A stretch of DNA of 64,000 nt, from the NCBI GenBank assembly GCA_031216915.1, contig CM062288.1:179826596-179890595 (forward strand), in the 5' to 3' direction. Below are positions 11,791 to 23,499 of this stretch, piece after piece. The notes under the pieces are model-generated. The model was given only the letters and a program-made list of their open reading frames with translations, searched no databases and was not told the origin of the DNA. The position numbers and the translations under genes were made by a program. Numbering within the stretch: position 1 is the stretch's first letter; every line of letters starts with the position of its first letter. The stretch comes from Pictodentalium vernedei. Its lineage: Eukaryota > Mollusca > Scaphopoda > Dentaliida > Dentaliidae.

Positions 11791-12330
11791 ACCTCTATTG
11801 CTTACCAGTTAACCGAAGGTTATCATCTTCTCGAGAAAATGGATTTATGTCAAGAAAGATCAGTGGGTAAAAGTGTTGTCTCGGAAGGCCTACGGCTATG
11901 ATTCCGAACATAACCCCCACTTACAAGATGTCCGTGTTGGACAAATCTTCCGGCGGATCCTTTCAAAAGGGAGTTGCTCCTAGTGGAGGTACAGGCTCTT
12001 TTATTGAAGGAAGCAATAGAGGTCGTCGAGAATAGACTTCTGTTGCTTTCCACTTAGTGGAAGGTTATCAACCTCGCAAAAAAATGATGGATGAAAATTG
12101 CGGAAGATCAGTGGATGAGAATGTAGTCTTGGCAGGCCTGCGTCTATCAGTCCGAGCAAAGCTCCACTTACTACAAGTACGTGTTGATCAAATCTTTTGG
12201 CCAATTCTTCCAAGAGAGTCTCTCCTTGCAGAGGTATAGGCTCTCCTATTGAAGAAAAGCAATAGAGGTCGTCGAAATATTTTCCAGGTTTTTTCAAATC
12301 ACCTGTTTTTCGTCCTGAAGTCGGATGAAT
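11791..12330 (+). pseudogene. RT N-terminal fragment of DIRS copy 2, tandemly duplicated
   Basis: Corresponds to the region just after gag in copy A (33450-33720), here present twice: 11795-12035 and about 12036-12290, each ending in a GCAATAGAGGTCGTCGA block. It then reaches CACCTGTTTTTCGTCCTGAAG (equivalent to the CLFLVPK part of RT) and stops matching. No catalytic RT motif remains. Confidence 0.7.
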
Positions 12331-13346
12331 AGTGCACAGATAGGCTGAGACAGCTGTCTTGTTTGGAATAGAGCCGTTAGAGGGAATAGGTACGTCTTTT
12401 CTCTCTCGGTGTTCTATTCCTTGGCATCAAGACATTTAATGTCATTGTGGACGACATAGTCACCTTATGTACTGTTACAGTGGTCTTTTCTTGCAGCTAG
12501 TGTTGTAAGTCTCCATTTAGTGAGCTTTCAAGGCTGCAAGTGACACAGATATGTCTTCAGGTAGACGAAGACACATAACTGCATAGCTACCTTGAGATTA
12601 CTGTCTCTTTGGGAATTACAGCTGTTAGAATAGCGGCTTGTCATTCTCTACCTTGCACGATGATGGTTGTAAGTCTTCGTTTAGTGAGCTTTCAAGCCTC
12701 TAGTTACACCAAGATATCTGTCTTCATGGAGAGGAAGACTTCTAGCTACATTAGCCAGGCTCGGACTGCTGTCTTTTGGGAATAAAACCGATAAGGTACA
12801 GTGCTTTTCAGTTTGTTTTCATAGGTGTCATAGACTTGAGTCTTATTGTTTACACCATAGTAGCCTAGCTAGAATCATAAGCGAGATTGTTTCAGTAATT
12901 ATGCAGTGACATAACTGAATTTATTTTGTGTTGGGACTGCTGTCTCATTGGGAATTTAAGGCTGTTAAATAGCGGCTCTTCTTTCCCTAATTTGTGCGAC
13001 GATAGTTGTAAGTCTCCGTTCAATGAGCCTCCAAGGTCGCAACTTACAGCGATATATCTGTCTTCACGGCGATGCAGACTTATAAGCTACGGCTAACTTT
13101 GTAAGTCTCCTTAGTGAGCTTCTAAGGCAGCAGTTATCAGCCTTTTATTGTCTTCATGTATAGGAAGACCTTTAGCTGCTTCATCCAGGTTGAGTTTGTT
13201 GTCCTATCGGGCATGATACCGTATGTTAGAGGAGGTTATTCTCTTCCTACCAGAGTGGTTTAGTGTTAGTTATATGAGGCGATAAGCTCTATTAATGACG
13301 CCATATTTACCTAGTGTGATTATGTCAATACGGTGTATTTATCACG
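12331..13346. repeat. Minisatellite within DIRS copy 2
   Basis: A degenerate tandem array whose units share GTTGTAAGTCTCCGTTTAGT, GAGCTTTCAAGGC, ATATCTGTCTTCA and a GACTGCTGTCT-TTTGGGAAT block, with a period of roughly 200-240 bp. It occupies the place of the RT, RNase H and methyltransferase-like regions. No coding potential. Confidence 0.65.
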
Positions 13347-15121
13347 TCCATCTCCATCCTTAGTGGCATTATGGAGTCGATCAGACGTGAGGGAGCCCTG
13401 CGGTTCCTGTTCTATTTGATGACTAACACAAGAGCCATTAATACAGGGGGGGGGGGGGGTCGATATGTATTTTTTGTCGAACCCAACCGCCCCCTTCGCC
13501 AATGTGTTTAGAGGCGATTACAGGGCAGGACGTAGTTTTCTTCCCGTAAGCTTTGTATGCATTTAGTACATACATGCCTTTCATGGCTTCTAGATTGGCA
13601 CCTGGGTCATGTTCTAATGGCGACCTCATGGGCACATCCACTTTTTAGTTGGTTTGTTTCCTGTGGTTGTTCGTTTATAAGTCATATACGAGCATATGAT
13701 TCTTTATCAATAAAATTGCTAGCCTTCGTGTACCTGTATGGTTGACATGTCGGTTATCTGGGCGACATTCTCCAATGTGGCAATTAGTCCACTCTGAAAA
13801 GTTTCGCTCAGAGCGGTCTGGCCTTTCTTACGACGTATGAGTTCATTAGTCTGTTAACTGCATATTAACGTTGTATTATTCATTCAGTTTCCTGGTTACA
13901 CTTGTATCACTCGGTCAATCCGTGGTTACAGGCTGTATTCAGATGAGTACATGCAGGATTTCATTGCTCGCATGCATAATATGTGTATTATTAGGCAGAC
14001 GCATTGTTGACAGAGTATATAAATTCTTGCTCTGCTTATAGAACTCAGGAGAATTTTGGGGCTATTTGGATCACTTATGGAACTGCCAATAGGCCGTCTA
14101 TGCATATGTTCTCATTTTTTGGCATCATTATTTCGAGTAATATATTCTTCGAAGAACACTCATTGGTTTTTATGGACCTAGGAAACAATGAATTATTTCG
14201 GGTACGGTTAGTGACGGGTCTGTTAATCATAGCTTGTCTCAGGTTCTAATCCAGGTTTCTATGAAGATGCAGGCAGTACACTTTCTCATATATTCAAACG
14301 GTTCATTGGAGTGTTATTATTGGAATCAATTGTACACATGAACAGGGTTGCCTGTAGGTTGCCTTAGAAGCGTGTTTGCTCTTCAGATACTTTTTAATTG
14401 GTTTTAAATAAGACAAGTGTATGGTCGGACACATTATATCACCGGTTTTTATCCTATCTACGTATTCCGACTCCAGTATACATTAGAAGCGTGCTCTGTT
14501 AATTACCGGGATCGCCCCATTAGCCTTAGCTTCTGAAGTGCCATTAAGCACCAATAATTAATAATAATTAATAACAGGGTGCTTATTGGGCGAATATATT
14601 TGGATTATTTAGTATTGCTTTGCACTGATTCCAGAGCACTCCCCTCTTTGTTTTGAAGAATATTCCTTCAAAAAAAGAGTGGGGGGGGGGGGGGGAGGGA
14701 GTGAATTTTCTTGTAAAATCTCCTCTGGCTTGATAAGTGTGTAACTATGAGTGAAGCTGTTTTTGTCTGTAGATTATATCTGATCCCAGATACAGCTTGT
14801 TTATTATTTATATATGGCGTATGTTTGTGGGGGTTAGTCTCTCACTCTCAAATACGGCATCCTAATTTATGGGGCTTAGTCCGGACTAGCCTTAAAAATT
14901 GGGGGCTTGTTACACCCAATTAGCATAATCATTCATGCTTAGAATATGGAATTACTTAGTTACGGCTCCTTATTTATGATATGTCTTCTCTATTACTGTA
15001 TAGAGAGACATACATGTAATTCCTTTTAAATTTTTTTTCCTTTCACCATGGAGTGCAGGCGTAGGAGCTATATTTGGGCTGCTAATTCTTAAGTCCTAGG
15101 CCCTCCGCCTTTTTATGATTC
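13347..15121 (+). mobile_element. YR-replacing 3' module (copy 2 version)
   Basis: Starts with a shrunken gag relic (TAGTGGCATTATGGAG, then CGTAGTTTTCTTCCCGTAAG, matching the VANLELVRRD and GFSYRRPR coding blocks of copy A gag). It continues through about 1.5 kb shared with 17858-18995 and 27358-28715 but not with the YR region of A, B, C or copy 1. No YR motif is present. Functional meaning is unknown. Confidence 0.7.
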
Positions 15122-15209
15122 AGCTAGTCTGGGCCATTGGTTGTCGTATAAAAATATAATAAATTTTAAGTAATTTGTATATTTTTTATACTTACCAATG
15201 GCCCAGACG
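15122..15209 (+). repeat. ICR of DIRS copy 2
   Basis: The first half is the reverse complement of this copy's left end (GGTTGTCGTATAAAAAT, to 15155). The second half (from 15156) is the reverse complement of the right end. This identifies the two termini as belonging to one element. Confidence 0.85.
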
Positions 15210-15275
15210 GGGATGGCCCTTCCATGAGTGGGCACTCGTACCTCCCCGCTGAGTTATTATTAGTACGCTCATCTA

Positions 15276-15507
15276 CAAAGATGTTGATGTTGGCGCTAAT
15301 TCCGGTCTCTTCCTGACCATTGCGCATGCGCAGAGAGTAAAAGTATGGAGGGCCAGATAGGACTTTTAATTTTTGGTTTTGTATGCAAATTTTGGGGATT
15401 GGGGGGTTAAAAATTTGTGTTTGGCCCTTGATAATATCGAGTTTGCACCAGCTAGTCTGGGCCATTGGTAAGTATAAATAATATACAAATTACTTAAAAT
15501 TTATCAT
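15276..15507 (-). repeat. Right inverted terminal repeat, DIRS copy 2
   Basis: Inverted partner of 8583-8806 with TGCGCATGCGCA at 15321-15332. It ends GGTAAGTATAAATAATATAC...TTTATCAT; host sequence TTTTGGAAG follows at once. Confidence 0.85.
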
Positions 15508-16324
15508 TTTTGGAAGATATCTTCAGTTGCGATTAAAGAAATTAAATGATTTATCCCCTGCCAACAAAGTCGGTAGAGGGATATTGGAATGTTGTCCGTC
15601 CACCCATCTATCCATCCATCCGTTCATCACAAACTTTGTTCGCTTAACTCCTCCTATAGTTTTCAGTGGATTTTTATGAAACTTGGTCTAAATTATCAGT
15701 ATCAAGTGTAGATGTGCATGTGGTCAGGAATTTTCGATGCAACAAATTTTGCATTGTTATGGCCCTTGGTAATAGCAAAATTTCCATCACAAAGCTTTTC
15801 CACTTAATTCCTGCATTTTACATTGGATTTTTTCGAAACTTGGTGTGCAGTATGAGTATGATGTGTACATGTGCATATGGAAAGGAAGTTTTGATTCGAA
15901 TAATTTTACTAGAGTTATAGTCCCTGTCAACTTTGAATATACCAAAATTGTAGGTTTTTGGATGATATCATCAGTTGCACTTAAAGAAATTAAATGATAT
16001 TTGGTGAGTGACATTGGGTATGAATGCATGTCCAGGTCGATAATAAGATTATCCCTATCATCACATAAACGTCAGCAGGGGATATGGATGTCGTTAGACT
16101 GTCTTGTTTGCACTGGTACCTGAATGTAGTTTATGAGTTATGCCATTGAATTACAAAAACAAATTACAAAATTTGAGTTTATTCGTTGCTTTCTCTCGGA
16201 TAAAATTTGTTTCAAACAACCGATTACCACCAAAGTTTGATATTCATGTTTTTACATTTGTAGTTTTGGAGGTATGCCCTTTGAATTTAAAAAAAAAAAC
16301 AATTGTAAAATCTGTTTCTTTTCA
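15508..16324. repeat. Tandem-repeat element, right part, plus a second unit
   Basis: Continues the repeat split at 8582 (TTTTGGAAGATATCTTCAGT), then a second related element starts near 15545 (CCTGCCAACAAAGTCGGTAGA). That second element carries an undisrupted copy of the DIRS insertion site (CCAAAATTGTAGGTTTTTGG at about 15941-15960). From about 16090 to 16324 it fades into AT-rich intron. Confidence 0.65.
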
Positions 16325-16880
16325 ACCTACTCACAATTGTTTACAATTGGCTGTAACGTTAGTGAAAGCCCTACTTCAGAACCAACTCAAGCTTAATTAA
16401 CTTTTCCAAATGAATTTGGAAAAGTATATGAGTACAAAAGCACGAGAGAAAAAGATCAAAAGGTTTGAGCGAGACCAGCACTCGAAAGTACAGGTAATCT
16501 CCCTGCACACCTGCATTTACTGATCAAAAATGAACTGTCATTTTCTTTATTTCCACCAGCTTCATGGTTGGAATTTTGCTGACTTCATGTTTGAATGCTC
16601 TCAAATTTACTTTGTGAACTAATTATAGTGCTACCATCTTATACTGAGATACATTGTATATCTGTATATTGTATCCAGTGCTCAAGCTTCAAAATTGTTC
16701 ATTATTAATGGGTTTTTTTAGCTGGTCTTCTCTGTTTGCACTTGTTTTTTACCACATGAAAATGCAGCTTGCATAGGTTTTCGTTTTTCCGCTGGTGTGA
16801 AGTCTCGTGAATTTGGGGACCTTCTGGGGTTTTCCCCTTATCATTGTCCTCCATATCCTTTTTCTACCCATTTTTGGACC

Positions 16881-17076
16881 ATGTCTAAAAATGTCCCTTG
16901 TGCCACATATTTGCAGGTGAAACATGTTGATAATCTTTGCCCAGGGCCGACTGTTTTCATTGAGACAAGTTCTTCTGAGGTCTGCTTGTGCACCTTCTTC
17001 GACTTTCTGCCGGCACCAACTACAGCTGCTGGCTCATATTCTGCTTGACATTCTTGCTTCCATCCCTCCTAGAGAT
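16881..17076 (+). pseudogene. Degraded Cys-rich Gag start, second DIRS family
   Basis: ATG at 16881 and about 18 codons align with the start of the second-family ORF1 at 61348 (shared pattern Pxx-C-x-x, then KHVD). The second Cys of the first pair is Tyr and the rest of the motif is lost by frameshift. Non-functional. Confidence 0.55.
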
Positions 17077-17289
17077 GGTATGCAGGCTCAGGGTCCTGAG
17101 TTTGTATCTGGTGTGGTCATGTAGGGCTGCCAGCATTCCCTGGCTTCCCAAAGCTGTATAGGTTTGTTGGCTGCCCTGTCTCGTCTGCCTAGGGCTGAGA
17201 CGCTCTGTCGTTTCAGCAGCGATTCCTTGACCCCCGTTGGGTGAATCGTTTGTTGTTCCACCTTCCCCTGCCTGTGTGCCGACCAGTGG

Positions 17290-17720
17290 AATGGAGCTGG
17301 AACAGTGGCAACCAGGGCCTTCTGTGTCACAGATGCCAGTGACAGCTCCTTTTAGCTGTCACTCTTGGGACCTTCCTCCGGTGAGTTCTCACCGAGTTCC
17401 AAGTCTGGCTGTCGATCGAAGTACATCGGAGGATTTGCAGTCAGGGCCTTCTGTAGCTCAGAGGTCAGTGACAGTTACCTGTCACTCTTGGGATAATCCT
17501 CCGGTGTTTTCTCTCTGTGTCCCAAGTCTGGCTGCCGATCGACGTCCATTGTCAGTCTCTTAAGGGGATTTGCAGACAGAGCCTTCTGTTGCACAGAGGC
17601 CAGTGATGGTTTCATGTCACTCTTGGGACAATCCTCCAGTGTTGTCTCGCTTTTCCCAAGTCTGTCTGCTGATCGACGTCCTTCATCGGTCCCTTAGGAT
17701 TTGGGCTCTTTTCCCAGAAG
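17290..17720. repeat. Three-unit minisatellite, about 135 bp per unit
   Basis: Units begin near GGGCCTTCTGTGTCACAGAT, GGGCCTTCTGTAGCTCAGAG and GAGCCTTCTGTTGCACAGAG and each carry TCACTCTTGGGA and GATCGA(C/A)GT. The repeat stays partly open in frame and gives PSVAQRSVT / CHSWDNPPV-like peptide repeats, but no function is claimed. Confidence 0.7.
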
Positions 17721-17857
17721 GGTTCACTGGGAAGACACCTAATCGGGCTTGGCTGCTCTGACAGGTCCTGAGGGTGAGCTGAGGCAGGCCGTTCTGGCAC
17801 TCACCCGGTTGCTTTCTGGCAACCCACAAGTTGACTTCCCTGTGCCTCCACAGAGAT

Positions 17858-18995
17858 AGTGGCATAATGGAGTTGGTTAGACGTGAGGGAACCATTGCGG
17901 TTCCTATATTATTTTATGACTAACACTAGAACGATTAAGTAATGTAGGTGAGGAGGGTTCGATTTGACTTTGAATTCACCCCTCCCCTCCCCCCCCCCCC
18001 CCCCCCCCCCCCAACCGCCAATGTGTTTAGAGGCACTTACCGGGCAAGACGTAGTTTTTTTTCAGCCTCATATGAGTTTAAATACATACATGCATTTCAT
18101 GACTTCTCGATTGGCATCTGGGTCGTGTTCTATGACGACCTCATGGGCACATCAACATTTTAGTTGGTTGGTTTCCTGTGATTGTTCATCTATATGTCAT
18201 ATACGAGCGCATAATTCATCATAAATAAATTGCTAGTCTTTGGATACCCCGGAGGCTGCCTAGCCAGTTAACTGGTATTCAGATGATTTCAATGCTCACG
18301 TGCATAATAATGAATTATTAGGCAGACACATTATTGTATGTTATGAACCTTAGAAATTATTAATTATTTCGGGGGAGGTCCGTGTTGAGCCTGTTAATTG
18401 TTCCTACTTCCATTTCTAGATCCAGGTTTCTATTAATGTCGGTATTCAATCGAATACACCTTGTTTACACTCTTGTATATTTGCACGTTTATACTGTCAT
18501 AGATATCGGAATAGTACACGTCAGGGAGTGTTGTTACTGGAATTTATTGTACGCCTGAATGGGGTCGCCTGTGGGTTACCTCGGAAGTGTGTTTACTTTC
18601 CAGAGATTGTTCATTGTGGTTCTATTGGACATGTGTATGTTATATATTATGTCTCCGGTTTTCAACCTATTTGCGTATGCCGACTCCGGTGTACGTTATA
18701 TAGCGGATGATATTAATTACCGAGATTGTCGCTATAGCCTTAGCTTCATTTATTAATAATAATTAATACCTGAGTGCCTGTTCGACGAATATTTATATTG
18801 TTTTTTGGTATCGCTTTTACTGATTCCAGAGTGCTCCCCTCTTTCTTTTTGAAGATTCCTTCAAAATAAAAGGGGGTGGTGGGGGTGGGGGTTTTTTTTA
18901 TCTCTCCTCCAGCTTAATAAGTATGTAACTATGAGTTGAGCTGTTTTGTCTGTAATTATATCCTGCATACAGCTGGAGTTTTATTATCCACGCAT
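17858..18995 (+). mobile_element. YR-replacing 3' module (detached copy)
   Basis: Matches 13347-15121 and 27358-28470, beginning with the same gag relic (TAGTGGCATAATGGAGTTGG) and running through CCTCATGGGCACATC, AACTGGTATTCAGATGAT and TATATCCTGCATACAGCTG. A poly-C tract (17988-18012) lies near its start. It stops at about 18995 without ICR or ITR, so it is an internal fragment joined to a second-family gag start. Confidence 0.65.
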
Positions 18996-20192
18996 TTTTG
19001 ATATAGTCGTGATCTCCATCCGTACGTCCATCCGTCTGTCCGTATGTCCGTCTGTCCATCTGTCCATACGTCACACCCTGAAAGGCTTCTAGGGTATTTA
19101 ATTCGAAACTTTTAACCTATGCTAATGTGTTCACTTAACATCTGTAGATGTGCATGAAGGTTTCGAAATTTTGATTTGGCCCCAGGTGGTTCCAGTGGAA
19201 CCACTTTTATCTTTAGAAAATCAGTTTTCATCGAAAGACTCCTAGGGTATTTAATTCGAAATGTTTAAACTATGCTAATGTGTTCAGGTAACATCTCTAG
19301 ATGTGCATGAAGGTTTCGGAATGTTGATTTTGCCCCAGGTGGTTCCAGTGGAACCACTTTTATTGTTAGAAAATCAGTTTTCATTGAAAGGCTCCTAGGG
19401 TATTTAATTCGAAACGTTTAAACTATGCTAATGTGTTCAGGTAACATCTCTAGATGTGCATGAAGGTTTCAGAATTTTGATTTGGCCCCAGGTGGTTCCA
19501 GTGGAACCACTTTTATCGTTGGAAAATCAGTTTTCTTCGAAAGGCTCCTAAGGTATTTAATTCGAAATGTTTAAACTATGCTAATGTGTTTAGGTAACAT
19601 CTCTAGATGTGCATAAAGGTTTCGGGATTTTGATTTGGCCTCGGGTGGTTCCAGTGGAACCACTTTTATCGTTAGAAAATAAGTTTTCATCGAAAGGCTT
19701 CTGGGGTATTTAATTTGAAACATTAAAACTATGCTAAGGTGTTCAGGTAACATCTCTAGATGTGCATGAAGGTTTTGGAATTTTGACGTATGTCCGTCTG
19801 TCCATACGTCACACCCTGAAAGGCTCCTAGGATATTTAATTTGAAACGTTTAAACTATGCTAAGGTGTTCAGGTAGCATCAGTAGATGTGCATGAAGGTT
19901 TCGGAATTTTGATTTGGCCCCATGTGGTTCCAGTGGAACCACTTTTATCGTTGGAAAATCAGTTTTCTTCGAAAGGCTCCTAGGGTATTTAATTCGAAAT
20001 GTTTAAACTATGCTAATGTGTTTAGGTAACATCTCTAGATGTGCATAAAGGTTTTGGGATTTTGATTTGGCCTTGGGTGGTTCCAGTGGAACCACTTTCA
20101 TCGTTAGAAAATCAGTTTTCATCGAAAGGCTTCTGGGGTATTTAATTTGAAACATTAAAACTATGCTAAGGTGTTCAGGTAACATCTCTATA
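18996..20192. repeat. Tandem repeat, about 145-bp unit, eight or so copies
   Basis: Starts with (CCGTCTGT)-rich sequence (19015-19080), then repeats AGGCTCCTAGGGTATTTAAT, TTTAAACTATGCTAATGTGT, AACATCTCTAGATGTGCATG, TTGATTTGGCCCCAGGTGGT and CCAGTGGAACCACTTTTATC. Units are very similar, so the array is fairly young. One internal restart of the TCCGTCTGTCC motif (about 19790) suggests duplication of a larger block. Matching minus-strand frames are artefacts. Confidence 0.8.
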
Positions 20193-20410
20193 TTTGTTTT
20201 TTATTTTTGTCCACACTTGGGCTCTATTGGGATACTTTTGGGCACTTTGTTCCCTTTGGGAACTTGGGCTCTTGTCAAAATTTTTCAAAAAAGTTTTTTG
20301 TGTAAACTATTTTTCCATTTATATTTTGAATGTTTTTTGTTATGTATCTTTTTATAATATTTAATGTGGAGTTGGTGGGTGGGAGTACGATCGACTTAGT
20401 TTGCTTCATT

Positions 20411-20643
20411 ATGAAAGCATATTGCTCAATAAGCAAGGCGAGGAAGTCTTTCCTCTGATTTACATCTTGGTTGGCTTGCTTGTAGTCGATGAGCTCTCAC
20501 TAATTCTTGCTCAACATGTGTCGCATGGGATGACAAACGTTGGGAGACGGGTGTCACGGTACGTTGTTAGTGAGGGCCCACTGCCGGACCTATTGTGGTG
20601 AGAGGCCGCCGCTGGTCCTCTCACCAAAAAGTCGCTCTAGTTT
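20411..20643 (+). pseudogene. Gag start of DIRS copy 3, broken
   Basis: ATG at 20411 gives MKAYCSISKARKSFL then stop: the Cys-rich N-terminal motif with its second Cys changed to Ser and a frameshift. The region continues to the block before the repeat insertion at 20644. Gag resumes at about 23500. Confidence 0.7.
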
Positions 20644-23499
20644 TTAGCTCACTGAAGGGAGCTTAACTTATCACGTGTCGTCGTCTGTCGTCGTCCGCCA
20701 TCGTGAACATTTTTCAGACGACTTCTCCTCTGAAACCACTGGTCCGATTTTCACGAAACTTCATGTGAATGTTCATTACTATATGGCAAATTCAGGTTTG
20801 TTCAAATAAAATGGCCACGTCCCTTGGGGGCTCTGTATGGGGCATAACTCTGATAGCACCATATGAATTATAGAAAAATTATTAGAAAACCTTCTTCTCC
20901 AGAACCAGTAGGCAGAATTTTTTGATACTTGGTATGCAGCATCTTGGTATGGGTCTGATTCTCAAGTTTGTTCAAATCGGCCCCCTGGATTCATATTTGG
21001 GCTCACTATAGAAGCCTAAATTCGAACTTAGTGCATTTCAGGCAAATTTCTTAAAAAATCTTCTCCAGATTCAGCAGGCAGAATCTTTTGATATGTGGTA
21101 TGCAACATTGTGGGATGGATCTGATTCAAGTTTGTTCAAATCGGCTCCCTGGATTCACATTTGGGCTCAGTATAGAAGCCCGAATTCGAACTTAGTGCAT
21201 TTCAGGCAAATTTCTTAAAAAATCTTCTCCAGATCCAGCAGGCAGAATCTTTTGATATTTGGTATGCAACATTGTGGGGGTGGATCTGATTCAAGTTTGT
21301 TCAAATCGGCCCCCTGGATTCATATTTGGGCTCAGTATAGAAGCCCGAGTTCGAACTTAGTGCATTTCAGGCAAATTTCTTAAAAAATCTTCTTCTCAAG
21401 ATCCAGCAGGCAGAATCTTTTAATATTTGGTATGCAACATTGTGGGGTGGATATGATTCAAGTTTGTTCAAATTGGCCCCCTGGATTCATATTTGGGCGC
21501 ACTATAAAAGCTCGAATTCGAACTTAGTGCATTTCAGGCAAATTTCTTAAAAAATCTTCTTCTCAAGATCCAGCAGGCAGAATCTTTTGATATTTGGTAT
21601 GCAACATTGTGGGGTGGATATGATTCAAGTTTGTTCAAATCGGCCCCCTGGATTCATATTTGGGCGCACTATAAAACTCGAATTCGAACTTAGTGCATTT
21701 CAGGCAAATTTCTTAAAAAATCTTCTTCTCCAGATCCAGCAGGCAGAATCTTTTGATATTTGGTATGCAACATTGTGGGGTGGATCTGATTAAAGTTTGT
21801 TCAAATCGACCCAATGGGTTCATATTTGGGCTCAATATAGGAGCCCAATTTGAACTTAGTGCATTTCAGGCAAATTTCTTTAAAAATCTTCTTCTCAAGA
21901 TCCAGCAGGCAGAATCTTTTGATATTGGGTATGCAGCATGCTTAGGGGGGTGAGATTCAAATTTCTTCAAGCCAAGTTCCTGGGTTCATATTTGGGCTCA
22001 CTGTGGTAGCCCGAATTATAACTTAGTTCAAAATGAGGAATTTTCTTTAAAAATCTTCTTCTTCAGATTCATCAGTCAGAATGTTTTGATATTTGGTATG
22101 CAGCATCCTTAGGGGGTGAGATTCAAGTTTGTTCAAGCCATGCCCCTAGGTCCATATTTGGGCTCACTATGGGAGCCCGAATGATAACTTAGTTCAAAAT
22201 GAGGATTTTTCTTTAAAAATCTTCTTCTTCAGATCCAGCAGTCGGAATGTTTTGATATTTGGTATGCAACATCCTTGGGGGATGAGATTAAAGTTTGTTC
22301 AAGCCATGTCCCTAGGTCCATATTTGGGCTCACTGTGGGAGCTTGAATTGTAACTTAGTTCAAAATGAGGAATCTTCAGATGCAGCAGTCGGAATGTTTT
22401 GGTATGTGGTGTGTGCATCCTTAGGGGGGTGAGATTCAAGTTTGTTAAAGCCAAGTCCCTGGGTCCATATTTGGGCCCAGAACCAGTGGGCAGAATCTTT
22501 TGATACTTGGTATGCAGCATCTTGGTATGGGTCTGATTCAAGTTTGTTCAAATCGAGTCCCTCAACCAATATTGGTGCTCACTATGGGGGCGTGAATTTT
22601 TACTTAGTGCAATTTAAGAAAAATTCTTTAAAAATCTTCTTCTCCAGAACCAATGGGCAGAATCTTTTGATATTTGGTATGTAGCATCTTGGTATGGGTC
22701 TGATTCAAGTTTGTTCAAATGGAGTCCCTTGATCAATGTTGGGGCTCACGATGGGGACCTGAATTTTTACTTAGTGCAATTTAAGAAAAAAAAAATTTAA
22801 AATCTTCTTCTCCAGAACAAATGGGCAGGATCTTTTGATATTTGGTATACAGCATTTTGGTATGGGTCTGATTCAAGTTTGTTCAAATTCAGTCCCTCGA
22901 TCAATATTGGGGCTCACTAAAGGGGTGTGAATTTTTGCTTACTGCAATTTAAGAAAATTTCTTTAAAAATCTTCTTTTCCAGAACCGATGGGCAGAATCT
23001 TTTGATATTTGGTATACAGCATCTTGGTATGGGTCTGATTCAAGTTTGTTCAAATTGAATCCCCCGTTCAATATTGGGGATCACTATGGGGGTGTGAATT
23101 TTTACTTAGTGCAATTTAAGAAAAAATCTTTAACAATCTTCTTCACCCGAACCAGTGGGCAGAATCTTTAGATATTTGGTATGCAGCATCTTGGTATGGG
23201 TTGGATTCACGTTTGTTCAAATTGAGTCTTTTGATCAATATTGGGGCTCACTATGGTGGTGTGAATGTTTACTTTGTGCAATTCAAAGAAAATTCTTTAA
23301 AAATCTTCTTCAGAACCATCATGCAGAATCTTTTGATATTTGATAAGCAGCATTGTCCCATTCAGTCCTGTTGATATTTTAGCTCCACAGAGAGTATAGA
23401 TTTACTCTGTAGAACCTTAAGAATAGCTTTTGATAAAATTTGTGTCTTAACAGTATGGAACATTCGGTGAGCGCCTAAGGCCCCCTGGGGCCTCTTGTT
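20644..23499. mobile_element. Tandem-repeat mobile element inserted in gag of copy 3
   Basis: About 2.86 kb starting TTAGCTCACTGAAGGGAGCT and ending GGCCCCCTGGGGCCTCTTGT, with a core of about 17 units of roughly 155-160 bp (CTTCTTCTCCAGAACCAGT, GGCAGAATCTTTTGATATTT, GGTATGCAGCAT, CAAGTTTGTTCAAAT, TTTGGGCTCACTAT). It splits the gag of copy 3. TAGTTT borders it on both sides, but the right copy may simply be the ancestral CAGTTT. Central arrays with a hairpin (AGGCCCC/GGGGCCT) near one end recall Helitron-derived tandem-repeat elements of molluscs; that link is only an inference. Confidence 0.7.

Larger units (their letters stand above)
8583..15507 (+). mobile_element. DIRS retrotransposon copy 2 (complete ends, degenerate, no YR)
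   Basis: A 6,925-bp element with both termini: left ITR 8583-8806, right ITR 15276-15507 and an ICR at 15122-15209. The interior holds a decayed gag, a duplicated fragment of the RT start, a minisatellite in place of RT/RNase H, and the non-YR module shared with copy 3. Boundaries are exact because joining 8582 to 15508 recreates the sequence of a neighbouring paralogous repeat (15950-15975). There is no target-site duplication. Confidence 0.85.
16325..17857 (+). mobile_element. Fragment of second-family DIRS element (5' end and gag start)
   Basis: The left part matches the start of the divergent element at 60640 onward (AACCTACTCACAATTGTTTA and a hairpin at 16401-16424 followed by ACAAAAGCAC). 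A decayed gag start lies at 16881 (MSKNVPCATYLQVKHVDN), corresponding to the Cys-rich start at 61348. Downstream (about 17290-17720) is a three-unit repeat of about 135 bp containing CTGTCACTCTTGGGA and CCAAGTCTGGCTG. At 17858 it switches to the first-family 3' module. Confidence 0.6.

Noticed and set aside
22299..22569. Minus-strand open frames within the 157-bp repeat array
   Set aside because: Repeat-derived; the peptide changes with each unit and has no conserved feature.
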